The position numbers were made by a program, and so were the translations under genes. From an uncultured Prevotellaceae bacterium (GTDB taxonomy: Bacteria > Bacteroidota > Bacteroidia > Bacteroidales > Bacteroidaceae): a stretch of DNA of 64,000 nt. The notes under the pieces were generated by a model. That model was not told the DNA's origin. It was given only the letters and a program-made list of their open reading frames with translations, and ran no database searches. The stretch spans positions 1 through 64,000 of the forward strand of contig CAMHUU010000012.1 in assembly GCA_946188395.1 (NCBI GenBank), in the 5' to 3' direction. Of the stretch, positions 31,326 to 39,851 are shown one piece after another (positions within the stretch are counted from its first letter, which is position 1; every line of letters begins with the position of its first letter).

Positions 31326-31360
31326 CGAAGAAAATCACGGGCCGCCGATTTTCTTCGTAT
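31323..31360. terminator. 14-bp perfect inverted repeat overlapping the pectinesterase -7 box; likely terminator of the PL9-like gene
   Basis: atacgaagaaaatc-acgggccgcc-gattttcttcgtat. Confidence 0.75.
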
Positions 31361-31369
31361 AAAATTCTG

Positions 31370-33811
31370 TTAATTTCCACGAAATCGTTTACGTATTTGT
31401 CCTTGTGCGTTATACTGTACTTGGTTCTTTTGAATGACAAGACGCCCTTTGTGCATGAACTTGAGAGGTTTCTCAGCCTCATCGCTGCCAAGAGATCTGA
31501 TTCCTGTTGCACCGTCATCTGGCACTCGGATATACATGTCGTACATGCGCACCTCACCACTGGAATTGTTGTTCAGCAACTCTATGCTACGCAGCGTTGT
31601 GCCATCGATGATGCCGGCATTCTCAAGTACGTTCCAGCCGCAGTAGGTTCCCTTACTCTGTTTGGCAACATTGACGGTGTTGGTAGTACCGTCGGCCAGT
31701 GTGTAGTTGATGCGGAAGGTGCGTCCGCCGGTAAAGTGCAGGTTGACAAACAGTTGAATGACACCGCTTTTGAAGTTCCAGCGGATGCCGCCGTTGTTGC
31801 GCCCCATGACGAAAGCTCCTATGGTGCAACCACCGGGGATGACACCGTCATTCTCCGTGTAGGTAGGACTGATGTACGACGGACGGCCAGTGTCTGTACC
31901 CTGTACTATCTCTACGACCTCCTTCAGGTCGGCGGGCAGTGCATCGGCTTCGTCCTGGAAGTGGTACCAGTCGCCAGTCAGTACACGGAAGGGGATGACG
32001 AGGGTGATAGTGCCTGTCGTGCTGACGGGTTTCACTCCCTTTTCTGCATCACCAGAGACGGTAATCTTGAAGGTGCCGCCAGTGGCGGGTGTGCCGCTGA
32101 TGGTCAGAGTGCGCCCGCTGGCGGTGTAGCTCAGACCATCGGGCAGACCATCGACGCTGGCATTGGTGCCTGCCTCATTCCACTCATAGACGATGTCCTC
32201 AATAGGCTGTCCTTGGACAATTTCCTGCATGGAGTTGGCCGTCGTGCAGGTCAGTTCTATCTTCTCCGGAATGGTGAAGTCTGCCGGTACGCCGTCCAGC
32301 TCGAAGGCGCCAAACTCGGGTGCTGCATCGTTGTAGGGAATGTAGAGGTCATCGGCGGTGATATACTCCAACCCTGCGGCGGCACATTCGGCCTCGGTCA
32401 TCTTTCGTACTGGCGTAAAGCCGATGATGGGCGTGCCCTGGTCCTTCATGACGCTGCCAGGCTTCAGACGGGCAAAGTCGTTGCTGGGCAGCGAACCGTC
32501 GACCTCACGTGGTGCCATGAAGTCCTCGACGGACAGCGACAGAAACTCGCCGGAGTAGTCCTTGGTAAGGGGCTTGCTGCCGTCGGCCACTTTCTGGCCT
32601 TCCTTGTATGGATTACAGCCGTCCAGCGTAGTCCATGAGTTGAACTCGGTGTCGGGCAGCTGCGAGCCGTCCTTGTCTGCCGACAGGAACTCGTGGTTCT
32701 GCTTTTCGGCTCCCCACCCTACGCTGTTGCGGATGGTCATGCCGCCATACTTGAACATGGTGGGGAAACGGTAGTTATACTCATTGCCCCAAGCGGTGCA
32801 GTTAATGATGTACATGCCCTCGTAGGCATTGTTCTGGTCGAAACCCTTGTGCAGGTTCCCGAAGGCCACGCTGTTGGTGACGACATGAGCTCCCACCGAC
32901 TGGTCGAAGGCAGCACCGCCCGACGACCCTCCACCGCCCAGCTTGAAGCCGTTGCCGTTGCCCACGACCTCGCCTTCGGGTGAATAGCCGGCATGCCAGG
33001 CCCAGCAATGGTCGATGACCACGGGGTGATAGACCATGTAGAGGTCCCAGTTGTCGTCGCTGTTGGTCCATGCGCGACAACCGTGGAACTCCGTGCCGGG
33101 ACCAGGAAACAGCTTGCAGGCAAATCCGTCGGCATCGCCTCCGTCGTCGGTGCCGTTATAGGTGCGGCTGTCGTAGTTCTCGTAGGCGTCGCAATTGATG
33201 ACCTTGTTGTATCGGCAATAGGTGTAGCCGGGGTTGAACTGCGGCGTACCGCTGACGGGCAGGCTTTTCGTCTCTTCGATGCTGAAATCCTTGTACATGC
33301 CTATCTGCAGGCCTGTATCGTTGTTCCAGCGGAACACGCAACGCTCGATGATGTTGTACGATCCTTCCACCTTCATACCGTTATCCTCGGCATGCTGCAG
33401 CACGAGTCCGTAGAACGTCCAGTAGTTGGCCTCGTGGTTCACATAGATGCAGCGTCCCATCTTGAAGTCGTTCATCGTCTTGTGGTTCATAGCCGAGCCG
33501 TCGATGATAACCTTGCCCACGGCCTCTTCGGGCCAGGCACGCATCTCACAGCGTCGCTCGGCACTCGTAGGTAGTGCGGGAATCTTAATGCGTTCGCTGA
33601 TGGTGTAGGTACCCTCATGAATGAGAATGCGGTCGCCAGCCTGCACCAGTTCTACGGCTTTGTGAATGGTCAGCAGGGGCGCTTCCTCAGTACCCGGATT
33701 GTCATCATTACCCGTAGTAGCCACATGGATGTCCCGAGCCGAGAGGCCAACAACAGCAAGGATCAATGAAAGGCACATAGCCAGTAGTCTTCTGTTTGGT
33801 ATATATTTCAT
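31370..33811 (-). CDS. Secreted PL9-like pectate lyase (right-handed beta-helix) with a C-terminal binding domain
   Basis: DIHVATTGNDDNPGTEEAPLLTIHKAVELVQAGDRILIHEGTY; DGGDADGFACKL, GNGFKLGG; start MKYIPNRRLLAMCLSLILAVVGLSA. Confidence 0.85.
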   Translation of the reverse strand: MKYIPNRRLLAMCLSLILAVVGLSARDIHVATTGNDDNPGTEEAPLLTIHKAVELVQAGDRILIHEGTYTISERIKIPALPTSAERRCEMRAWPEEAVGKVIIDGSAMNHKTMNDFKMGRCIYVNHEANYWTFYGLVLQHAEDNGMKVEGSYNIIERCVFRWNNDTGLQIGMYKDFSIEETKSLPVSGTPQFNPGYTYCRYNKVINCDAYENYDSRTYNGTDDGGDADGFACKLFPGPGTEFHGCRAWTNSDDNWDLYMVYHPVVIDHCWAWHAGYSPEGEVVGNGNGFKLGGGGSSGGAAFDQSVGAHVVTNSVAFGNLHKGFDQNNAYEGMYIINCTAWGNEYNYRFPTMFKYGGMTIRNSVGWGAEKQNHEFLSADKDGSQLPDTEFNSWTTLDGCNPYKEGQKVADGSKPLTKDYSGEFLSLSVEDFMAPREVDGSLPSNDFARLKPGSVMKDQGTPIIGFTPVRKMTEAECAAAGLEYITADDLYIPYNDAAPEFGAFELDGVPADFTIPEKIELTCTTANSMQEIVQGQPIEDIVYEWNEAGTNASVDGLPDGLSYTASGRTLTISGTPATGGTFKITVSGDAEKGVKPVSTTGTITLVIPFRVLTGDWYHFQDEADALPADLKEVVEIVQGTDTGRPSYISPTYTENDGVIPGGCTIGAFVMGRNNGGIRWNFKSGVIQLFVNLHFTGGRTFRINYTLADGTTNTVNVAKQSKGTYCGWNVLENAGIIDGTTLRSIELLNNNSSGEVRMYDMYIRVPDDGATGIRSLGSDEAEKPLKFMHKGRLVIQKNQVQYNAQGQIRKRFRGN

Positions 33812-34152
33812 ATATAGTAGTTTGTTAGTTTTGAACCAGCTGCAAAAGTACAAACTTTATTTGTAAACAAGGTCTCTAAAGCAAAAAATCTTCGAAAAAC
33901 CCGCAAAATTCAGAAAATCAGCCCTTGGCAATACGCGTATCGGCGTGTGAACCACACTATTTCCGTACCCGAATGTAAAGCCATGAACTGCGTCGTCCAG
34001 GCCATTTGCCGCACCAAGGATTCCTGGTGGAAGGTAAGCAAATTTTACTTAATACTAATAACACCAAAATGATTATGAAAGAATAATTCAATAAGTTCTA
34101 CTAAAAAACAAAGTATCTATCTGAAATATAGCATTTTACGTAAAAGTCTACC

Positions 34153-34218
34153 TCTACTTAAGTTCTACTTATCCTCTACTTTAGTTCTACCTAAGTTCTA
34201 CTAACCCTCTACATAACC
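34153..34218 (+). repeat. 11-bp iteron array (6 TCTAC units)
   Basis: TCTAC at 34153, 34164, 34175, 34186, 34197, 34208: exact 11-bp spacing. Confidence 0.93.
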
Positions 34219-34293
34219 TTTGTCATTCCTCTGTCGCCATCTGTGTGTGTTTAAGAGGAAGGTGATGACTACTGAGGCGGAGGCTGGCTTGAT

Positions 34294-34381
34294 GTTCCCA
34301 CCTTGGGACTAAATTGTTCCCACCTTGGGACTAAAACATTCCCAGCCTGGGACTAAAACGTTCCCAACGTGGGACTGTTTA
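34294..34381. repeat. 22-bp tandem palindromic repeat x4
   Basis: GTTCCCACCTTGGGACTAAAAC-type units at 34294, 34316, 34338, 34360; each has TCCCA...TGGGA dyad. Confidence 0.95.
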
Positions 34382-34459
34382 ATAAGCTACGAGTAAATCC
34401 AGTTAAAAGGCCTTGCCTGAAAACCTGCAGGGGAGTATCGGAGATAAAAAACGAATCAT

Positions 34460-34525
34460 CGTTTGGTAGAGTTAAGGTAGAACATAGGTAGAGGATAGGT
34501 AGGACTAAAGTAGAACTTAAATAGA
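34460..34525 (-). repeat. 11-bp iteron array, inverted relative to 34153-34218
   Basis: GTAGA-type motifs at 34466, 34477, 34488, 34499 (GTAGG), 34510, 34521 (ATAGA): exact 11-bp spacing. Confidence 0.93.
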
Positions 34526-34606
34526 GGTAAAAAGTTGGCGAATAATTTGCATAAGTCCCATAAAATCAGCATCTTTGCAAGCAAAATAACTAAAATTTAG
34601 TAGAAC

Positions 34607-34754
34607 ATGAAGATAAGTTTACTAAAATAATCGCGTAAGAAGGAGGTCATCAACCGTCTGGAGTTGTCGGAGCTTGCTGGACACTAATAGTAACACCAGC
34701 GGTAACTCCGGAGGCGGCGGCAACGACGACGACGACTTCGGAACGGGAGCGTAA
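34607..34754 (+). pseudogene. Decayed small Gly/Asp-rich peptide gene
   Basis: MKISLLK*SRKKEVINRLELSELAG then, after a frameshift, NSNTSGNSGGGGNDDDDFGTGA*. Confidence 0.5.
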
Positions 34755-34784
34755 AAAGGTTAGCGCCTTTTAAATTAAAAATGT

Positions 34785-34820
34785 AAAAAGTCGGGCTGAT
34801 AGTTGGTCAGTCCGATTTTA
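34785..34820. terminator. Terminator-like hairpin, same family as 9046-9084
   Basis: aaaaagtcgggctgatagttggtcagtccgatttt. Confidence 0.7.
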
Positions 34821-34861
34821 TTTTGTAATTTTGCAGGCTAGAAAATAAGCAACAAAGAAAA

Positions 34862-36928
34862 ATGATAGAGAAAAAGTTTAAGAGAACAACGGTGACTTCT
34901 GCCCTGCCCTATGCCAATGGCGGTGTGCATATCGGTCACCTGGCTGGCGTGTATGTGCCGGCAGATATCTATGTGCGTTACCTGCGTCTGAAGAAGGAGG
35001 ACGTGATGTTTATCGGCGGTTCGGACGAGCACGGCGTGCCCATCACGGTGCGTGCCCGCAAGGAGGGCATCACCCCGCAGGACGTGGTGGACCGCTACCA
35101 CAAGATGATCAAGGACTCGTTCGAGGAGTTCGGCATCTCGTTCGACATCTATAGCCGTACGACGTCGGAGACGCACCACAAGTTTGCCGCCGAGTGGTTC
35201 CGCAAGCTGTACGACGAGGGCAAGCTGGTGGAGGAAACCACCGAGCAGCTGTACGACGAGGAGGCCAAGCAATTCCTGGCCGACCGCTACGTGACGGGCG
35301 AATGTCCCCACTGCCACAACGAGGGCGCCTATGGCGACCAGTGTGAGAAGTGCGGTCGCGACCTGAGTCCGACGGAGCTCATCAACCCCAAGTCGACCAT
35401 CAGCGGTTCGACGCCGGTGCTGAAGGAGACCAAGAACTGGTATCTGCCCCTGAACGAGTATCAAGAGTGGCTGAAGGTGTGGATTCTGGAAGGTCACAAG
35501 GAGTGGCGCCCGAACGTGTACGGCCAGTGTAAGTCGTGGCTGGAGATGGACCTGCAGCCGCGTGCCATGACGCGCGACCTGAACTGGGGTATCCCCGTGC
35601 CCATCGAGGGTGCAGAGGGAAAAGTGCTGTATGTGTGGTTCGACGCGCCCATCGGTTATGTCAGCAACACCAAGGAGCTCTGCGAGAAGGAGCCCGAGAA
35701 GTGGGGTTCGTGGGAAAAATGGTGGCAGGACGAGGACACCCGACTGGTGCACTTCATCGGTAAGGACAACATCGTGTTCCACTGCATCATCTTCCCCGTC
35801 ATGATGAAGGCCCACGGCAAGTATATCATGCCCGACAACGTGCCGTCGAACGAATTCCTGAACCTGGAGAACGACAAGATCTCGACATCGAGAAACTGGG
35901 CGGTGTGGCTGCACGAATACCTGGTGGACATGCCCGGCAAGCAGGACGTGCTGCGCTATGTGCTGACAGCCAATGCCCCCGAGACGAAGGACAACAACTT
36001 CACCTGGAAGGATTTCCAGGACCGCAATAACAACGAGCTGGTGGCTGTGTACGGCAACTTCGTGAACCGTGCCCTGCAGCTGACCAAGAAGTACTGGAAC
36101 GGCGTGGTGCCTGCCTGCGGCGAGCTGCTTGACGTTGACCGTCAAGCCCTGGAAGAATTCAAGGACGTGAAGCAGAAGGTGGAGGCGCTGCTGGATCAGT
36201 TTAAGTTCCGCGACGCCCAGTTCGAGGCCATGAATCTGGCCCGCATCGGCAACCGATACATCACCGAGTGTGAGCCGTGGAAGGTTTGGAAGACCGACCC
36301 GAAGCGTTGCGAGACCATTCTGAACATCTGCCTGCAGCTGACGGCCAATCTGGCCATTGCCTTCGAGCCGTTCCTGCCGTTCTCGAGCAAGAAACTGCGC
36401 GAGATGCTGGCTATGGACAGCTTCGAGTGGGATCAGTTGGGAAACACCGATCTGCTGAAGGCTGGTCACAAGCTGGGTGAAGCCACCCTGCTGTTCGAGA
36501 AGATTGAGGACGACGTCATCCAGAAGCAGTTGGATAAGCTGGAAGCCACGAAGAAGGCCAATGCCGCTGCCCAGCAGCAGGCCGCCCCCGTGAAGGATAC
36601 CGTCGACTTCGAGACCTTCGAGAAGCTGGACATCCGCGTGGGTCTGGTGAAGGACTGCCAGCGCGTGCCGAAGAGCAAGAAGCTGCTGCAGTTCACCATC
36701 GACGACGGCAACGGCAAGGACCGCACCATCTGCTCGGGTATTGCCGCCTTCTACGAGAATCCCGAAGAGCTGATCGGCAAGCGCATCCTGTTTGTGGCCA
36801 ACTTCGCCCCACGCAAGATGATGGGCATTGAGAGTCAGGGCATGATTCTGTCGGCCGTCGACGCCGACGAGAGCCTCAGCGTGGTCACTACCACCAAGGA
36901 CGTGAAACCCGGAAGCCAGGTCGGTTAA
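34862..36928 (+). CDS. metG: Methionine--tRNA ligase with C-terminal tRNA-binding domain
   Basis: [53 protein letters not shown]. Confidence 0.98.
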   Translation: MIEKKFKRTTVTSALPYANGGVHIGHLAGVYVPADIYVRYLRLKKEDVMFIGGSDEHGVPITVRARKEGITPQDVVDRYHKMIKDSFEEFGISFDIYSRTTSETHHKFAAEWFRKLYDEGKLVEETTEQLYDEEAKQFLADRYVTGECPHCHNEGAYGDQCEKCGRDLSPTELINPKSTISGSTPVLKETKNWYLPLNEYQEWLKVWILEGHKEWRPNVYGQCKSWLEMDLQPRAMTRDLNWGIPVPIEGAEGKVLYVWFDAPIGYVSNTKELCEKEPEKWGSWEKWWQDEDTRLVHFIGKDNIVFHCIIFPVMMKAHGKYIMPDNVPSNEFLNLENDKISTSRNWAVWLHEYLVDMPGKQDVLRYVLTANAPETKDNNFTWKDFQDRNNNELVAVYGNFVNRALQLTKKYWNGVVPACGELLDVDRQALEEFKDVKQKVEALLDQFKFRDAQFEAMNLARIGNRYITECEPWKVWKTDPKRCETILNICLQLTANLAIAFEPFLPFSSKKLREMLAMDSFEWDQLGNTDLLKAGHKLGEATLLFEKIEDDVIQKQLDKLEATKKANAAAQQQAAPVKDTVDFETFEKLDIRVGLVKDCQRVPKSKKLLQFTIDDGNGKDRTICSGIAAFYENPEELIGKRILFVANFAPRKMMGIESQGMILSAVDADESLSVVTTTKDVKPGSQVG

Positions 36929-36957
36929 GGGTTAATGGTTAAAGGTTAAGGGTTATG
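36923..36957. repeat. 7-bp tandem array x5 filling the metG-downstream gene gap
   Basis: GGTTAAG GGTTAAT GGTTAAA GGTTAAG GGTTATG; metG TAA in the first unit, next ATG ends the fifth. Confidence 0.95.
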
Positions 36958-38823
36958 CAGGCGATTATATTAGCAGCGGGCATGGGGCGCCGACTGGGCG
37001 ACTACACGAAGGACAACACGAAGTGTATGGTCCCCGTGAATGGCGTGCGACTGATTGACAGGCTGCTGGGGCAACTGGCCAAGCAGCAGCTGAGCCGCGT
37101 CATCATCGTAGTAGGCTATAAGGGCAAGGAATTGCGCGAGTACATCGAGACGACATATCTCTCACCTCTTACCTCTCACCCCTCACCTCTAAAAATAGAA
37201 TTCGCCGAAAACCCCGTCTACGACAAGACCAACAACATCTACTCGCTGGCGCTGGTGAAGGACAAGCTGCAAGAGGACGACACGCTGCTGATTGAAAGCG
37301 ACCTGATATTCAGCGACCGGATGATTCCGATGATTGTCGACAACCCCTGCCCCAACTTGGCCCTCGTAGCGAAATACGAGACGTGGATGGACGGTACGAT
37401 GGTGCGGCTGGACGACGAGCAGAACATCGTGAACTTCATATCGAAGGATGCCTTCGACTATAACGACGTCGACTCGTACTACAAGACGGTAAACATCTAT
37501 AAGCTGAGCCGCCAGTTCTCGCAACAGAAATACGTGCCTTTCCTGGATGCCTACACCAAGGCCGTGGGCAACAACGAATACTACGAGAACGTGCTGCGCA
37601 TCATATCGCTGCTGAACAACCACGACATGAAGGCACTGCCCATCGGTGGGGAGAAATGGTACGAGATAGACGACAAGCAGGACCTGGACATTGCCGAGGC
37701 GCTGTTTGCCGACGAGAAGGACGTGCTGCGCAAATACTATGGCCGCTACGGCGGTTTCTGGCGGTTCCCGCAGATGCTGGACTTCTGCTACCTGGTTAAC
37801 CCCTACTTCCCCAGTCGCAGGATGAAGGACGAGCTGCGTGCCAATTTCGACACACTGCTGACGGAATACCCCTCGGGCATGAAGGTGAACACGCTCATTG
37901 CCAGCAAATGCTTCGGCGTGAGCGAGGAGTATATCGTACCCGGCAACGGTGCCGCAGAGCTGATCAAGGTGCTGATGAGCCTCACCCCAACCCTCTCCAA
38001 TAGAGAGGGAGCCAAGACGGGGTTCATTCGTCCGACGTTCGAGGAATATCCCAACCGTTACGACAAGGACCAGCAGGTGACCTTCGTGCCACAGAACGAG
38101 GACTACCGCTACACGGCGGACGACCTGATGGCATTCTTCGGCGACAAGGACATCCGCCAGCTGATGGTAATTAATCCCGACAACCCCTCGGGCAACTTCA
38201 TTCCCAAGGCCGACGTGCTGCGCCTGGCGCAATGGTGTGAGGAAAGAAATATCCGCCTGGTAGTCGACGAATCGTTCGTTGACTTCAGCCGCGACTACGC
38301 CACCAACTCGCTGTTGAGCGACGAGACGCTGGAGCAGTATCCGCACATGGCGGTGATGAAGAGCATCTCGAAAAGTTATGGTGTTCCGGGACTCCGTCTG
38401 GGCATATTGGCATCTGCAGACAAGGCACTTATTGCACGCATCAAGAAAGAGGTAAGTATCTGGAACCTAAACTCTTTCGCAGAATTCTTCATGCAAATCT
38501 ACAACAAGCACGAGAAGGACTACCAACGGACCTGTGCCAAGTTTGTAGCCGAGCGCGACAGCTTCGAACAGCAGTTGCGCGAGGTACCTTTCCTGCGCGT
38601 AATGCCCACCGAGGCCAACTATTTTCTCTGCGAAGTGCTGCCCCCATACAAGGCCAGCGAAATCGTGATTCGCATGCTGAAGCAGCACAACATTCTGACG
38701 CGCGACTGCAGCCTGAAGCCGGGCCTCGACCCCAACAAGCAGTACATGCGCATTGCCGTCCGCAATCACGAGGACAACACACGACTGGCAGAAGGACTGA
38801 AGGGAATGATAAGTGATAAGTGA
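36955..38823 (+). CDS. Bifunctional LicC-like cytidylyltransferase / CobD-like class I-II PLP enzyme
   Basis: MQAIILAAGMGRRLGDYTKDNTKCMVPVNG and NNIYSLAL..LLIESDLIF; RYGGFWRFPQMLDFCYLVNPYFPS, GNGAAELI, NPDNPSGNF, SISKSYGVPGLRLGIL. Confidence 0.85.
   Translation: MQAIILAAGMGRRLGDYTKDNTKCMVPVNGVRLIDRLLGQLAKQQLSRVIIVVGYKGKELREYIETTYLSPLTSHPSPLKIEFAENPVYDKTNNIYSLALVKDKLQEDDTLLIESDLIFSDRMIPMIVDNPCPNLALVAKYETWMDGTMVRLDDEQNIVNFISKDAFDYNDVDSYYKTVNIYKLSRQFSQQKYVPFLDAYTKAVGNNEYYENVLRIISLLNNHDMKALPIGGEKWYEIDDKQDLDIAEALFADEKDVLRKYYGRYGGFWRFPQMLDFCYLVNPYFPSRRMKDELRANFDTLLTEYPSGMKVNTLIASKCFGVSEEYIVPGNGAAELIKVLMSLTPTLSNREGAKTGFIRPTFEEYPNRYDKDQQVTFVPQNEDYRYTADDLMAFFGDKDIRQLMVINPDNPSGNFIPKADVLRLAQWCEERNIRLVVDESFVDFSRDYATNSLLSDETLEQYPHMAVMKSISKSYGVPGLRLGILASADKALIARIKKEVSIWNLNSFAEFFMQIYNKHEKDYQRTCAKFVAERDSFEQQLREVPFLRVMPTEANYFLCEVLPPYKASEIVIRMLKQHNILTRDCSLKPGLDPNKQYMRIAVRNHEDNTRLAEGLKGMISDK
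37157..37191. repeat. 7-bp tandem array inside a CDS
   Basis: ATCTCTC ACCTCTT ACCTCTC ACCCCTC ACCTCTA. Confidence 0.9.
37978..38014. repeat. REP-like palindrome inside a CDS
   Basis: agcctcaccccaaccctctccaatagagagggagcc; encodes SLTPTLSNREGA. Confidence 0.75.
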
Positions 38824-38834
38824 TCTGTGGAAGG

Positions 38835-39845
38835 ATGGCGAAAATTTGTATCTGCGGAGGGGGCAACCTGGGACATGTCGTGGCGGGCTTTGTGGCAGCA
38901 CAAGGGAAACACGAGGTATGCCTGTTGACGCGACACCCAGAGCGATGGAGTCAGGAACTGGCCATAGAAACACCCACAGGAACTACCCTAACAGGACATC
39001 TCAGCGGTCTGTATAGCGACGCCCAAGAGGCTGTCGGTGATGCAGATATAGTCTTGCTGTGTCTGCCGGGCTATGCCATCCGCGAAACGCTACAGCAGAT
39101 TAAACCCCATCTGAAGGCTGACGCCGTCGTAGGCAGCGTGGTGAGCAGTACGGGATTTTTCTTCGAGGCAATGGAACTGTTGTCCACGTCTCAACCGCTG
39201 TTCGGATTCCAGCGCGTACCATTCATATCGCGTATTGTGGAATACGGCCACAGAGCGCGGCTCATGGGGTACAAAGAAAGTCTCCACCTAGCCATCGAAC
39301 GTGCCCAGCATCCAGAGCAGCTGCGCAACACGCTGGCCGATATGTTGCAGACCCCCATCCACCTGTTAGGCAGCTATTACGAGGTCAGCCTATCGAACAG
39401 CAATCCGCTGTTGCACCCCTCACGGCTCTATTCACTTTGGAAAGACTGGCACGAGGGTATGACCTACGACCGCATTCCCCTATTCTACGAGGAATGGACA
39501 GAAGAGGCCGCTCGACTCTATATCGAGATGGACAACGAGTTGCAGGCCCTGCTGGAGCAGTTGCCCGTGTGCAAAGGCAGCATTGCCACCGTGCTCGACT
39601 ATTATGAGAGTTGTGACGCTGCGTCGCTGGCCAGAAAGCTTCGCAGCATTGAGGCCTTCAAGGGCATTCTGGCGCCCATGAAGGAAATGGTTGGAGGCTA
39701 TGTGCCCGACTTCCAAAGCCGCTATTTCACCGAGGATTTCCCCTATGGACTGGCCATCGTACACCGGTTGACACACGAAAAAGGCATCCCCTCGCCTACT
39801 ATTGACAGAATCTACGAATGGGGCATGAAGTGGGTTAAGGGTTAA
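38835..39845 (+). CDS. NAD/NADP octopine/nopaline (opine) dehydrogenase family protein
   Basis: MAKICICGGGNLGHVVAGFVAAQGKHEVCLLTR; VLLCLPGYAIRETLQQI; SNSNPLLHPSRLYSL. Confidence 0.82.
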   Translation: MAKICICGGGNLGHVVAGFVAAQGKHEVCLLTRHPERWSQELAIETPTGTTLTGHLSGLYSDAQEAVGDADIVLLCLPGYAIRETLQQIKPHLKADAVVGSVVSSTGFFFEAMELLSTSQPLFGFQRVPFISRIVEYGHRARLMGYKESLHLAIERAQHPEQLRNTLADMLQTPIHLLGSYYEVSLSNSNPLLHPSRLYSLWKDWHEGMTYDRIPLFYEEWTEEAARLYIEMDNELQALLEQLPVCKGSIATVLDYYESCDAASLARKLRSIEAFKGILAPMKEMVGGYVPDFQSRYFTEDFPYGLAIVHRLTHEKGIPSPTIDRIYEWGMKWVKG

Positions 39846-39851
39846 CGGTTA

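Noticed and set aside
31253-32638. 461-aa ORF antisense to the PL9-like gene
   Set aside because: Shadow ORF over supported coding sequence.
33900-34060. Possible ORF remnant RRVNHTISVPECKAMNCVVQAICRTKDSWWKVS
   Set aside because: No family recognised and no start codon; too weak to call.
34294-34381. CRISPR array
   Set aside because: Contiguous 22-bp tandem units with no spacers and no cas genes in the window.
34838-36469. 543-aa ORF antisense to metG
   Set aside because: metG is unambiguous; antisense ORF has no conserved features.
37189-38346. 385-aa ORF antisense to the cytidylyltransferase/PLP gene
   Set aside because: Shadow ORF; sense strand has clear motifs.
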